Of a stretch of 64,000 nt of DNA, positions 13,925-27,020 are shown piece by piece (the stretch's first letter is position 1; each line of letters opens with the position of its first letter). A program made the position numbers and the translations under genes. The DNA is from Triatoma infestans (lineage: Eukaryota; Arthropoda; Insecta; Hemiptera; Reduviidae). The DNA is taken from NCBI GenBank assembly GCA_011037195.1, contig JAAEAF010014536.1, forward strand, positions 1-64,000, read 5' to 3'. The notes under the pieces are model-generated. The model saw nothing but the letters and a program-made list of their open reading frames with translations. It was not told the origin of the DNA and made no database searches.

Positions 13925-15220
13925 GGAATATCTTGCTAATTATAACCTTTTCAAAAACGACTACATCTTCAGCATTTTAGAAGCACCTGACGTTTTCCTT
14001 AATGTTCACTTCATAATTTAAAGATTTCTAATTCGCGAAGGTATAAGTTAAACAAGTATTTTTTTTAAAATAGTGTACAAATAGTTGTTGACCATATAAA
14101 AGAAAGATGAACTTGTAGAAAAAATTAACATTAACACAAACTATCTAATAAAAAAAAAAAGTTGCTTGGCATAGCTATAACTGATCAGCTTTAGAAATGG
14201 AAATTCATATCCAGTTGGATTGTAGTCTGCTTGGTAACTTTAAAAAGAACAAATGTTATAAATAAATAAAAAATCGAAAGCTAACTTTATGATTGCAATT
14301 TAAATATAACACTTAAAGCTTTCAAATCTGACATGCCTTCTGCACAATTTGGAATACATAGGAATAATATCGCAGAAAGATGTTACAGGAAACTGTGATC
14401 ACCAATAATTAAATTTTGAAATTAAGAATGAAACAAAAATATCGAATATATTGAGTTTTTGAGCCTATGCAAAAAAAAAATAAGATGAAGGAAGCAATAG
14501 ATTGTAATATAAAATAATAAAAGGTGGAGATAATACAATTGATGTTATAAAGTGCTTAACATTTAAATTCATGTATGGATTTGGAATCTTCAGGATACAA
14601 ACAACCACTCTTCAATAAGTCAGGGGGAAATCATTTTAAGAAAGAAAGGTCAAAAATTTTAGCAAATTGAGTATTTGAATGTTTAAAAAGTCAGTTCTGA
14701 ATTATCTGAAACAAATAAGGGAGGGAATTAAGAGAAAAAGTCAGCCAACAAACTGGGCAGTTAATTTATGAAATTAACAATTTTTAAAATTGTTGAGGTT
14801 GTGGTTGGTTCCGCAGAGCTTGGAAAGCAACAATTTTTTCCGATTAAGATTCGTTTAATATAATTACTCATTTACGCTAATAGTTTAAAATTTTAACAAT
14901 TGTAGGACATATTTTTTGTAAACTGATATAACAACCGGTTACGGGCATTATGTCAGAACAGTGGCAATACTTGCACAGAGCAATTCATTTAATATATCAC
15001 TAATTTACACTAATAATTTAAAATATTAAAACAATTCACCAATTCTAGGATATCATATTTTGTAAACTGATACAAGAATATTTTGTTAACATAGGACCTT
15101 TTTAAACGACTACATTTTCGATGTTCTAATACACATCATGATGTTCGATGTTATTTCTAAAATAATAATGGTTGTCTACAATAGATATATGTAGAATTCT
15201 AATCGCGAAGGTCCTAAGTT
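13925..15220. repeat. Nested direct repeats around a decayed PLE long-terminal-type fragment
   Basis: 13925-14060 and 15080-15215 share a diverged block (ACGACTACAT, TCGCGAAGGT, AAGTTAAACAA). A second pair, 14860-14945 and 14985-15075, shares ACGCTAATA and TGTAAACTGATA. Between them GTGGTTGGTTCCGCAGAGCT (14801-14820) and CTTGCACAGAGCAA (about 14970) match the ends of the PLE repeat at 48377 and 50191. The ribozyme core is deleted or broken. Confidence 0.5.
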
Positions 15221-17510
15221 AAACAAAGATATGCTTATTTAATTGTTAATTTTCCAAAATAATGACTTCCTAAAATTTTATAAGTGAATAATTTTTAAAA
15301 AAACAATTTTCAAGAAAGAAACCGCTGGTTGTTGGTTTCCTGAAGAAAAAGATTTACGAAAGCAAGCTGTGAATCGACAAGGCATTACATTTTCGGAACA
15401 TAACTTGATAATGCATATTCATATAAACAAATGAACTTGTCAAAGGTAAAAAAAAAACTAAATATGCACAGAAGACAAATGGGGATTTCTAGCAAATTAT
15501 TTCGAAGCAGTTCTACTTTTTTTAAAAATCTAACTTAAAGAAATCAAGAAGACCAATTACATGACAAAGGAAAAAACAAGTTTGCTACTAAACATTATTA
15601 TGTCAATCTTACTATTAAGATTATTGGAATAAACATCATACTGGGAAAAACGTAATGTTTACTCTTAAGAGATACATAATCCACCACTAATCAATCAGCT
15701 TGTGTTGAATGTGTTTCCATTTATAGCAAAAAAAAAAAAAAAAATCACAAATATAGCAAATTATAGCAAAAGGCACAATATTTCACTGCTCGTTTATACT
15801 TATTTTTTGTAGAATAACCATAAAACACCATAGACCGTATGGTAAAATATGCTATCAAATTTTAATGATTTGAAAATCTTTATAAAAATACTCGCAATGA
15901 GACGATATTTTATATAAGATGAATTTCAGTAACAGGTAAATAAAATGATCAACTTCAATGTATATAGTTAATAATTTCGGCAAGTTATATTGATTTTTTG
16001 GGAAGTATTTCGCCGATACATTAAATGCTATTTAGGTATGGAAGTGATTCGTTTTATAGGAAAGGGGTTAAGATACTACTACCTATCAGCCTCAATGTGT
16101 TAATTGTTTAACATGCTTTTTATTATGTGAAAGAAAAAAAGTTAATTAATAAGAGAAAATAAATTTCACTAACCTTTAAAAAAACCTTGTCAAATAAATG
16201 AAGTCTGGTCCCAATATTTTTTTTTTTTTAAGTATTTCGAGATACCAATTTATGAAGAAGTACACTACTCCATATATCGAATAATCATATACTTCTTTTA
16301 TTCATTCAATTTTTTTTTTTTTTGCGGTGTACTCTTATAAATCGAATACCTCCTTTTTTTTATAGAATGTCTCTAGGTATTAAAAGATCACTTAAAATAG
16401 TCTGGCTGCCTTTAAATAGTTTTATTTTTAATAAAAATATCGTCAGAACAAATATACCACAAATAAACCACTCTATTTTTTTTTTAAATAATGTATACAA
16501 AAATTTTCTAACTTCTAAAGAAATATATTTGTATATAAAAAGAGATTTGTATAAAGAAAAAATAGGAGATTTTTTTTTTTAGTAAAAGAAGTGCTAAATA
16601 CTGAACAATTTTTATATTAATCTTAATGAACTTTCTGCACTTAAATTTTTTTTAAAAAAAAGAAGGAAAGTGATTGAGAAAAAAAAATTAGTTCTATTAA
16701 TGTTGTAGAATTTCAAAAAAATAAAAGTACACATATATATATATATTCAGAAAATGTATAATAACTTTTATAATGCCGCTGAGAGATGGAACTCTTTACA
16801 AATTGCTACGCGGGAAATTAGGAATATTCGAAAAAGTTCATAAACAAAAATAAAACACGACATAGATGACATCAATGTTTCTTCATTTGAAAATATAGAC
16901 TAAGGCCTAGCCTATAAATAGCCTCTTATTTTGGAACCCTTAATGTGTGACACACAGCGTAGATGAACCAAGGTGTACTCGCCAACAAGCCACAAAAATC
17001 TAAATAAAACCAATTCAAAACTAATTTCACACATAAAATAAATCTTAAAATTAAACAAGTTAATAAAAAATAAATGATCCGCCTAGTAAATGGATTAAAA
17101 ATCCATTGTTTTGGCTGGTAATTGTTTTCGATCAATTCAAGTGAATATCGATTCGCCTTATTCATACGTTATTTATTTTAATTTAAATCACTAATAATCA
17201 TGCTAGAGAAGACTATCAAAGTTATGCTTGACTAGGTAGCAAGATTCATCTGACCTTGTTAACGCTAAGTATTATGTTCTGAATAGGAAATTGAGATGCC
17301 CCAATACCTATCAGCAAATATTTTTATACAAAACTTGAAATAGTTTATACTTTCAAAATGTATTAAGAAAAAATCGATATCGTCATACCAATTTAAGAAG
17401 CATATTCGTCTTAACTATAAACAAGTTTGTAAAATAAATTAAATTTAGCATATATAAAAATCTGAAAGAAAAATTCGTTACATTATGTTATTACAAGAAA
17501 TGCTTTTGTG
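15220..17510. other. AT-rich stretch without a supported gene
   Basis: Long A and T runs and chance ORFs (for example 16322-16582) occur. Nothing is recognisable. Confidence 0.6.
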
Positions 17511-17519
17511 TACCTTTAC

Positions 17520-17950
17520 AGTTTGCTGAGATCACTTCCACCATAGCCAATCGGGAAGTCCGGAACCGCAAAAGAAGATGGGGGAAGATCAAGATGATAG
17601 GAAGTACGCGTTCCTAAACCCTTGGGGCTCTGGACAGTTTCTCCCAACGATTTGCCTTCGCCGCGCCTGTTGTAATACCATCCTCTTCATGGGCCAGTCG
17701 TAGTGGTGTTGGTACTTCTGATCCGCAGGGTAGATGGTTCGAAATATCCCAACTTATACAGCAGGCCCCAACCACCACTGGAGGGAAATGCAGCCAGAAG
17801 AAGGAAGATTGTACAAACAGGACGTCAGACGAAGTGGGGCACCTATCATGATCGCTTTCTAGTTTTTCCACCATATGCGGCTATCTCTCACCATCTGCTT
17901 CTGAGGAACTGCCCAAATTTTTGCTTCTTCTCTGACCAATTCTGTTAATT
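17520..17950. other. GC-richer island of about 430 bp, unrecognised
   Basis: Composition is sharply different from the AT-rich flanks. Both strands have ORFs of 80-86 codons (17614-17874 minus, 17703-17948 plus), and other minus-strand frames read like broken coding text (LLYKLGYFE; DWPMKRMVLQQARRRQ). A retro-pseudogene or an old exon is possible. No product is recognised. Confidence 0.35.
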
Positions 17951-20900
17951 ACCAAGAAAAAGTATCCCTCGCATGCTACGGGGTTTTCCATTCTTTTATA
18001 GTAATTAAAATTTAGAGTATTTTCTTCTAGTTTCATAATAAATCGAAGTCTCTTAATTAATCAAAATGCTTGCAATCTCTGACAAAATACTGAAACGAGA
18101 CCCTAACTTCCCTTTCATAAACTTATTTCATACCCCTTTTGGCAAAACGTTTTTTCATAAACAATTGTTAATAGTTCAGACCTGTTTTCTTTCTTTTTGT
18201 AAGAGATTGCCTCTAAGTTTATTCCATGAATGAGCAATATATAAGACCAGTAAAACAAGAGCTTACTAAAACTGACTCAGTTACCACTATCTTTCCTGTT
18301 AAAAGTTGGAGATCAACCGCGATTGTGAATTAGTGATACATGTGGTACGCGCTTTCATTTAACCTCAATCATCTGCTTGATACATAATTGTGGCTCAGGC
18401 TTCCTGCGCGTTCACTGGGAATCGACAGCATTCTCCATGTGATAAATTTCCTATTTTTTTACGGTACTGAAAACTAATTTTCTGTTATGCCCTCTAATGA
18501 GAGGGAAGTTCAAACAAGCAATACAGACATAGAAGATAACCCATTTCAAGCAGGAAAATGATTTAAATATTAAAAACAGTACTCCCTTTACAGTTTTAAG
18601 TTTTGGTAGTAAATATTTGCAAAACGCTACTTTGATCTACAAAGTTTCAAAGAACCCATTGACATGCATTAGCTCAAACAGCTTCATATTTTGTTCGCCT
18701 AAATGTATAGACATATATATATATATATATAGCAATTTCAAATTTTTCTCTATGAATGAAACCTAAAAAATTTAAAACATTTAAACATGCCTCAACTTGT
18801 AGAGCATAATTTTATAAGAGTGAACAAAACCATCTTTGTTAGTCCTCCAACATTAATCAACTCTATTTAAAATAAAATCATTACCAAATCTTCGAAATAT
18901 ATGTACAAGTTACTTGATAAACAAAAATATTAGTCTTCTTGCATTATTATCGATCCTTGATACTGAAAAACCTGGTTAGCAAAATACATAACTATAGGAA
19001 AGCAATATTTAAATACTTCAAATTGCATTTTTTGCTTAGAGAGCATTAATGTTTTTCCAATTTCCAAAAAGCTTTCGAATTCTTTCGCTTTATATAGCAA
19101 ACTTTTCCTGTCAAGAAAAATAATTGGACAGATTTAAATTTACCGGCTATAGTTTACAAATTAAGTGGTTAACAGTATTAATTATAATCAGGGTATGGTA
19201 TTAAACTGCCTTACTGCTCAATACAATGGTGCTAACAATCTCTTCTAGCTCAGCAAGCATAGTATGTTACATTCTCTTAATGCATAAAGCGTTTTAGTGT
19301 AAAGAAATCGTCAAATTTGGGGACTGAACGCTTGAAATCTGGTAGCCTGATTCTAATAAAACTGGAATAAATATAATACATTCTCCTGCTATAATAAATT
19401 GGTAGGCACCTCCAGCCAGCCTCGTACATTTGCTTTTAGAAGTTTGTTGTAGCATTAAACATTAGGAAGTGGTCATCTATTGCAGTAGACACTCAGCCCA
19501 ATTTCCGTACTAGCTTTTTACTTAACTCCTTTCCTGGATATCTGTTCGAAAAAACAACGTATTCATCCCCAAAAAGGAGAAATGGGAAAAAAAATGTTCG
19601 ACTTCTGTATAGTTATCGAAAAACTAAAACGTATGTGGCATACAAACTCTATTGACTTACTTGCATAAATACTAGCAGAACAAAATAAAAAAAAAAGACT
19701 TGCTTTAGTTTGGAATATCCCTCGTAATCAGGCAATACCATTGTTGTAGTAAAATTTATTCCGCAAAAAGCCACTGAAAGTTTAACGTGTTAATGGATAA
19801 TAAAACTTTGTACAAATGTTAGGTGTTCGATTTTACTATTTTCGATATCAGTCCGTGACGTTGTTAAAGATCTCCTCTATGCCAAACCGGCCAAGTCAAT
19901 CTCCAACGATCCACTGAAAAATTATGGGTTAGCGGCATAATGTTTTTTAAATTAACATTGTACTTCAACATGTATGAATAATTATGAATTTCACTGTCAT
20001 TACTCATTCTGAACAAAAAACCTGAGATATCAAAATCCACAAAAATTTCAGTATCTGGAAAAGTTATTTGAGTTTCTTTTTTTTTTTTTTTTGTAGCTCG
20101 TGATTAAATGGTGCGCTATCCCTCTTAATAAACTTTTAAGGTTAAATGTATACTATTATATTTACTGGTTGACTCCGATATCCTACAGCAAACTCAAAAG
20201 ATAATCCTTCATCCCAAATCCGCACAGAACTGTGTAGAAGCACTGAAAAATCAAGGATTAAAAGGAAAATTGGGCACTTTTTGGAATACTTCAAATAAAC
20301 CAATTACAACAAATGAAATGGCTTCATAATACTCCTTGAATACACCTAAGATTAGTTCATCAACGGCCAATATAACCTATGATGGACGTTTCCTTCCAGG
20401 AACTTAATTCTTCAACAAATTTCTGAAAATCCATTCAATTCCCTGATTTTCGATGGTTGTCCATCTATTAATCAGGTACTTCAGGATCTGAAAAATATTT
20501 AATGCGGAGGAAGATATGCAAACACGAAATGTTCTGAAAAGCATTAGTATACCTCAACTCAGGGTAACATCATAAAAAAAAACCAGTCTCGTGCATCTAT
20601 ACGCATTCTAACAGCAATTAGAGCATACCCCGATACAAACACTTTTTCAGCGGACATCACTTAGTGTCTCTTCTCTTTAGATTTGCTTTCTTCTAAGTTG
20701 AGGCAACAATTCTGAAAAATCTGTTAGTACCAAATGGGCAAAAACTAAAGGGGGAAAGCGAATGTTTAAAATAATCCAATATTCTATGATTTGATTGCAA
20801 TTATCAATAAAAAAGAAAATTTAGTTAAACTTATCTCTTTATAGGAGGAACAGCATGCCAGGATGGACTTTAAAAACCTTACTTTGTTTCGTTGTCTTCA

Positions 20901-22800
20901 ATACTCTTCGCATTTCTTTCTACCCGAAATTCGATGGTTTACCATCTAGTAATCGGGGATAAGGCCTGGGGGGTTTGTTTCAAATCAAAAGATACTTATC
21001 AAACTCAGAATAGGTTCGTTTCAGTTTCAATTTCCATCCCATTTAGCCAAAATTGGTCCAAAATGACTTCCTTTTCTTGGTTAATTAATTTGACGGTCAT
21101 ACTTTTATGTGAAGCATAAATTCCAGTTTGCTCTCAGCTGTTTGTTACGGCAGCAATGTACAATAGGTGTAAGAAATTTTAAAAATACCTAATTCAACTT
21201 GTAGTGCGCACTCCAAAGCTAGTAAGTTCCCAAAAATATTTTTACATACCATTCTTTTGGTACTCCCGATATATCTTGCCAAATCTGAAATTTAATTGGG
21301 AGGGTTGGAGCATGGGGAGGGGCTGTTTTGACTTTATTGGTTACTTTACACCTAATTTACAAAAGAAAATTCAAAATGCAAGCCCACACACAAAAAATAT
21401 TACAAGGAATTTGGCAATAATTCTGAAGCCCTATTGGGTTTAAAATTGATTTTTTAAGTAAATTTCAAAGAATTAAAACTAAAACAAGTATACCCAAGGG
21501 ATTCAGCGTTACTTTACATTTAAGACTGGAAACCAATGGAAATCACTTCACAAATTAAAATAAATCACGAGAAAGTTTTTTGAATCATTAAAAAGAAAAA
21601 CAGCTTTTTCTAAACTGAATAATTAAAAATAACTGCACATAACACTAATTAAAATGTTAAACCAAACTGCTTGATACGACTCAACTACTTTATAAAAACA
21701 TTTATCCCAAAGAATAAAACATTCACTTGTGCAAAATTTCTATCTTGTCTTTTTTAGTCTATAACTTTGCCAACAAACACTTATCACAAACAATGCTGGT
21801 TTCTGAAAAAATTATGTTTAAAATAGAAAAAAAAATCCAATCGTGAGAATATTTTATCAATAAAGAAATAGTATAGTCCTAATAAATTTTACCTTCTCTA
21901 CTTAAGCAATAGAAAGAAATGTGCTTTTAATTTTAACAAAACTCTGATATTGCCTAATAACAAACATCCTTGCAAAAATTCCATATTTTGATGATGTTGG
22001 AAAAATGAATCAAGCTTTCAATCCAATCCATGCCGTTAAACATATTGTGCAATTTTTTACATGTAACTAGCTTGTGTAAAATTTATAAATTCCATCTGCA
22101 AAATTATTTATAAACTCCTCTAATGGGAGGAATAATCCCAAAATAATAAAATGGACGGTGAAAATTTAATTGCATAATTTACCTAAAATTGTTTCGGCAT
22201 ATAAAACCGATTTTACAATTTTGCTGGGCACTTCAGCTTTCTCACCTCGCTCTCGCTTTTAACAATTTATAAAAGATTCCTAATTGGATTTTTCTGTACT
22301 TTACGAAAACGAAATTCAATTTCCCTTCCTAATTTTTACAAGCCTTCCATCGAGCATGCTAATATTTCATTTGGGTCCAAATATAGTGCTTTTTTTTGTT
22401 TATTAATAAAAAAAGAGTTGATTCCCATTGGTGCCACTTGCATTCAATATGGTGACTTGCTTAAAAGTAAAATAAATAAAAAAACAAATGAATAAAATAA
22501 GGTATGAGAATAATTAACCGTTATATATTAAAATGACATTCCCTCAACTTTACTTATCCTTCTGGAAGAACGTATAACAAATTAAACTAAATTACCTCAT
22601 ACTCACAACTTTCGAGGATGTCAAAGTCAGTTGTCTTTGTTTTGCTAATATTGTTTTAAAATTTTTTCAATTAATTGAGATCAATGATTTAAATGTACTT
22701 CATTGAAGTATATGGCATGATGTAGCGAGAGAATGCCCATGTGATCTAGTAAATATAAATATTTCAATAAACTTCAAAAAATTAAAAATAATCCGCAATT
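17950..22800. other. AT-rich stretch without a supported gene
   Basis: A (TA)n run lies at 18716-18730. Two similar short blocks (GATGGTTGTCCATCTATTAATC near 20452 and its variant near 20931) show a degraded direct repeat. No gene is supported. Confidence 0.55.
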
Positions 22801-22829
22801 ACTTCAATTATGTAAAAACAAAAAAAGTA

Positions 22830-23207
22830 GAGACTACTCCCGAAACAAGTGAAAGCGCTTTTGAGCCACTAAAGGCAGTTGCTGGATGGACACAGATGAA
22901 AGAGATGTTTAGAGCCAGTGGGCCCGCCATCTTCAGGTACTGCCTGGTACCCCAGACATCCTGTATAAAATCAATTATAAACTGTACATTCAAAACCATA
23001 AACCCCCCCAAGTTTAATCTCGTTAATGGTATAAGAACGATTACCGAAAAATAATGAAAAAAAAAAAAAATTTAATTTAACCTTGATTAACATACCACTT
23101 ACGGTTTATGAAGAGATCCTAAATTTAGTCTTCATGTTATCCCCACTCCTTCTGCTGCATACTTCTGAGCCTTGTGTCCTTCTCTGGTCGCTTCCATTCT
23201 TGAGAAT
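22830..23207 (-). ncRNA. Candidate spliced, probably non-coding transcript from the HSE promoter
   Basis: From the predicted start at 23207, exon 1 runs to 23103 and ends CC|GTAAGT. An acceptor TTTTATACAG at 22970-22961 opens exon 2 at 22960, giving a 142-bp intron. Exon 1 carries a 21-codon ORF (23197-23132) beginning 10 nt after the predicted start. Exon 2 (about 22960-22830) is clearly richer in G and C than its surroundings but has no long ORF of a known type. The exon 2 end is not defined. Hsr-omega of Drosophila has the same general plan (heat-inducible, tiny ORF, one intron), but no homology can be claimed. Confidence 0.4.
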
Positions 23208-23273
23208 GACGAAATGAGGAAACTAGCGTCACTTTTATACCTTGTGTTAAGGTGGGGGTAGAAAGTTCTAGAA
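23197..23273 (-). promoter_or_regulatory. Heat-shock-type core promoter: HSE, TATA box, initiator
   Basis: On the minus strand a perfect three-unit heat-shock element (GAA-AG-TTC-TA-GAA read on plus, 23261-23273) is followed by TATAAAAG (23239-23232) and the initiator TCATTC (23209-23204), a full match to TCAKTY. The first T of the TATA box is 32 nt before the initiator A at 23207, and the HSE is centred about 60 nt before it. This spacing is that of insect hsp promoters. No heat-shock protein follows. Confidence 0.6.
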
Positions 23274-23589
23274 AGAAAATGACAAATTAATTTAAAGGTT
23301 GTTATTAACAAAAATTGTTTCATTCTATCATTCAAAAAATTATTTTAAGTATTATACTGCATTAATAATGAGTAATATCTTTCAGATAAATATTAAAATA
23401 AATAAAATGTAAAAATTTATACTTCATCTAAGCAACACTAGGAGCGCTAAGGTTCCTAATTTTATTTGTAAAGATTTATTAAAACAATATAGTTATAGCC
23501 AAAGAACGTTTGAGGATCAATATTTTGTTTTAAGATATCCATAAAAAATGAAATCTATAGTAACTTTAGATAATAAACTTAATATGTAT

Positions 23590-23690
23590 TTTATAAACAT
23601 TTCCACCAAACAATATGGCGGCGCTGCACCAGCAATCTCCTTGTATGAGAACGAGCGTGACGTCACATCTTACGGTGCCATATGGTATTG
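23590..23690. promoter_or_regulatory. GC-rich patch with a palindromic CRE
   Basis: AATATGGCGGC (about 23613) and the full cAMP-response palindrome TGACGTCA lie in a patch of about 100 bp far less AT-rich than its flanks. It lies about 400-450 bp upstream of the heat-shock-type promoter on the same strand. An enhancer role is inference. Confidence 0.3.
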
Positions 23691-23949
23691 ATTTTATGAA
23701 GCTATAAAATATTAAATTTAAATAGAAAAAGAAATGTTGACTATAAAAGTTCAATTATTAGAAAAAACAGCATTTTCTTTAAAGCAGATTAAGTCAAAAT
23801 TAAATAATTATTCAAAGAGCTATAAATAAATAATCTTATTTACAGGTTCGAATGTAAATAATTCACATAGAAATCATAAAGATTTGCCTATTTGTGTTAA
23901 AACTTTAAGCAGATTATTTAAACTCGTATTAATACTTGAATCTGATTGA

Positions 23950-24215
23950 ATTTGCTTATTTAAGTTAATATAAGGGATTAACTACCATAAGAACATAATC
24001 TAATTAATCTTATGGAAATATAGTTTTCTTTCAATATATATTTGTATTGATTATTTGAGTTAATGTAACAGATTAACTACCATAAGAACTTAATCTTATG
24101 GAATTTAGGTTTTGTTTCAATATATGTTTTGTACTTATTATTTGAGTTAATATAATAGATTAACTACCATAAGAACATAATCTAATTAATCTTATGGAAT
24201 ATAGTTTTCTTAGGT
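23950..24215 (+). repeat. Three-copy tandem repeat with an internal hairpin
   Basis: GATTAACTACCATAAGAAC starts at 23976, 24071 and 24158, so the period is about 87-95 bp. In each unit CCATAAGA pairs with a following TCTTATGG. Unit 2 lacks about 10 bp of the loop. Confidence 0.8.
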
Positions 24216-26650
24216 TCTGTTTAGTTTTTAGTTTTACAAATTCCACTAAATTCTGAACTGAACCCTGGGCATTTACATTTTAAAGTTTGATTGGTAAAAA
24301 GTATTATATTTTCTGAATAATTGCAATGAATTTGCTTAGTGTGATACTATATTTAAGTTACAATATAAATATACCCTTATACTGCAAAAAAAATGCGTGA
24401 GAACATGACTCATTTTTAATCAAAAATTTTAGTTTGTTCATAATTTTTTTTTCCCTGAGTTGGTTTATTACTGAGAAATTGTATGAAAACTCACTTTCAA
24501 ACAATAAAAGTTTGGAATGAAACACGCATATGCCTTCTCATTTCAAAAATGTTTTATTTAAAATAATTTTATCAAAATTTCTTTTTTTTCCAACAATATA
24601 GTTTTAGTCATATAACCAAATATGTATTTAAAATGGCACTGTAGAAGGAAAAAAACATTATTGCTTCTTCAGATGCTACAAAAAACATTTTTCCTTGATT
24701 ACAAAATGCTTTGAAAGCAAGACAAATGATAGACCTTGTTTGCCTAGTAAACTGAATGTCGTGAAAATTAAATAACTATAAAAAAATAAATAAAAACGAA
24801 TCAGTGGGTTGATGCTTCTGGTGAAAATTAGTCACAAATCATAACTTTCTCTTACCAGTAAAAGAAAGTTAAAAAACTGTTTTTAGTAAAATTCTTTACA
24901 TAATAATTAACGTACACTACTTATTAGCCTAAATAGATATAAATATTCAATTTTTTAAATAATTGGAAATATTTTTAAGAAATATCTGGCCTTTTTCGAT
25001 TCAATAATAAAATGAATAAAAATCTCTAGGTTATTATTAATTACGACGCATCTTATCTGTAGAAAGTGATTTGGCAACGTCGCAGTTCCTTTATGCTATC
25101 CTTGGGCATGACCTAAAAAAATTTCCCCTCTACAGACATTTTTGTCTCTGTTTTTGTATGTTTTGTAGGAAGGTTAACTAAAATTTGTTATTAATAAATT
25201 ATTACAATAATTATTGTTTTTTATTTTAAGTTTATTTAGCTAAAGAATTTTAATTCTGGTTTGCATCTTCTTAAATATAATTCACCTTCAAGATTATTTT
25301 TACAAATGTTTTCAACGTTTCTTCAAATTCTGTTATAATAATGCAATACAAATTTTGGTTTTTCTCACTTAATATTAAATTAAATATATTTTATAGAATT
25401 GTGAACATGATTCTGTTTGACCACAGAAAACTTAGTAATGACGTAATTTAAATGTCTGCGAAAAGTACTAATGAGTATTTCGTGTAAACTCTTGGAATTA
25501 TTTTTTGTTATTACTTTCGAAATGTACTTATAAATTGCAGTCTACATAATATGGAAACTACTCATATGGAAACCTTCAATCTGAAATTTTAATAAAATGT
25601 AGTTAGCTTGTTCCAAGAAGTTACTTGGTTAGGTATATTTTTTTATGAAGGATTAGTTAGGAATTCACCTACTTATTGTTTTTAAACTTAAGATTATAAA
25701 TTTCACTAAATTCCAACGAATTATGTTAAAACGTAAAACAAATGCGATCCTATATTTTTAATTTTCCCAAGCTTAGTTTTACAACTATTTTTAAATATAA
25801 TGATTTTTCAAAATCATTCATGAATCAACAAACTGTCTACTTATTTGTTTAAATCAAAGATTATACCAACAAAAGAAGATACCAAAATAACATGATTTTT
25901 TCTTGGTAAAACGTTTTACCCATTTTTTTGCAGCTATAATATTTTATTTGAGAAAATAGTTTAATATTTTATAGAAGCAGTTATAAGAATAAAAAGAAAT
26001 TCTTTTTGAATTTGCAATATTACTTTGAAAAAATTGTCATATGTAATATTTATTAATAACATTGTTTTGTAGAGAAAATTGTTTTTATTATTTCATCAGA
26101 TTTGTTGTCAATAAGTAATCAGCACTTGAACATGATTGCAGAAAAATTTAAAGTAATTCACTTGATGAAATATAATATATATGTAAGTATTTTTATATTT
26201 TTATATTAAAATACCCTTTCTAAAACGTATTTCGTGAAAAAGTGCTTTATTTACTAATTGAAAAATTGTAATAATGATTGTTATTTAATGCCTGGACGGG
26301 CGGGGGATACTCCACATTACCATGCTTATTGCCAAAGTAAGAATCCAAAATTGGAAATTATGACTCATCAATTCCTGTAATCTAGCCAATGATGTCAGCG
26401 CTGTATAATACAGTCAGATAATCAAATACCAAGAAGAAACAAATAAATTAATAATTTTTTGTTAGTCATTATCAATAAAGGAACTTATTTTTACTGCATC
26501 TATTGCTATTTAGCTATAATATTCTCATTTATTAGACTTTTACTGAATAATCTGGTTTGAAACCCACAACTGGTTGTGGTGTTCATTTACTGCAATGCTA
26601 AATTTTCTTAAATGTTGGAAGTTTTGCTACATTTTAAAAGTCCTTCATTA
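24215..26650. other. AT-rich stretch without a supported gene
   Basis: Apart from the palindrome at 24846, nothing is recognised. A short GC-richer patch near 26285-26310 has no identifiable content. Confidence 0.55.
24846..24872. repeat. Solitary terminal palindrome of the TIR/hairpin family
   Basis: ACTTTCTCTTAC CAGTAAAAGAAAGT reads as the two ends of the 28659-29640 element back to back, without the body. Confidence 0.5.
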
Positions 26651-27020
26651 TTTAATTCTAATTAGGATTATTTAGATGATAGAATGTATTATAATAAACA
26701 AAATAGCATATTAGAGGAAAACATAACCCCAAAAAACCCCTTAAATGAATTTTACCGGAGAAATGTTTCAAAATAAAAGTTTTAGCTTTATGAATGTGTA
26801 GATTTTAAAGAAAATTGTTTGAGACATTTTCGAGAAAATCGCAGAATATTGAAAAATACGTTAGTAAAGTGGTACTTTCGGTTAAGAAATTTTGACAGCT
26901 GAGTTCCTGTCGGGACAGTGTCAAATTTGAACTTTCTACGATTTTTCGATTTTCGACACACACCATTTTCTAAAAATCACTTTTTTTGGACCTGGGGACA
27001 TCTAAACATGTATTTCCGGT
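26650..27020 (+). repeat. Copy of the TIR/hairpin repeat family, incomplete
   Basis: TTAAATGAATTTTACCGGAG, AAATGTTTCAAAATAAAAG, TTTCGAGAAAATCGC, TAAAGTGGTACTTTCGGTT and the block ending in GGGGACATCTAAAC follow the same order as in the 28659-29640 copy. Both ends are missing. Confidence 0.65.

Noticed and set aside
16322..16582. 86-codon ORF ending in poly-Phe
   Set aside because: It depends on T runs and has no recognisable domain.
22830..23273. Calling the heat-shock-type locus hsr-omega
   Set aside because: Only the plan is similar; no long tandem repeat downstream and no sequence homology can be shown.
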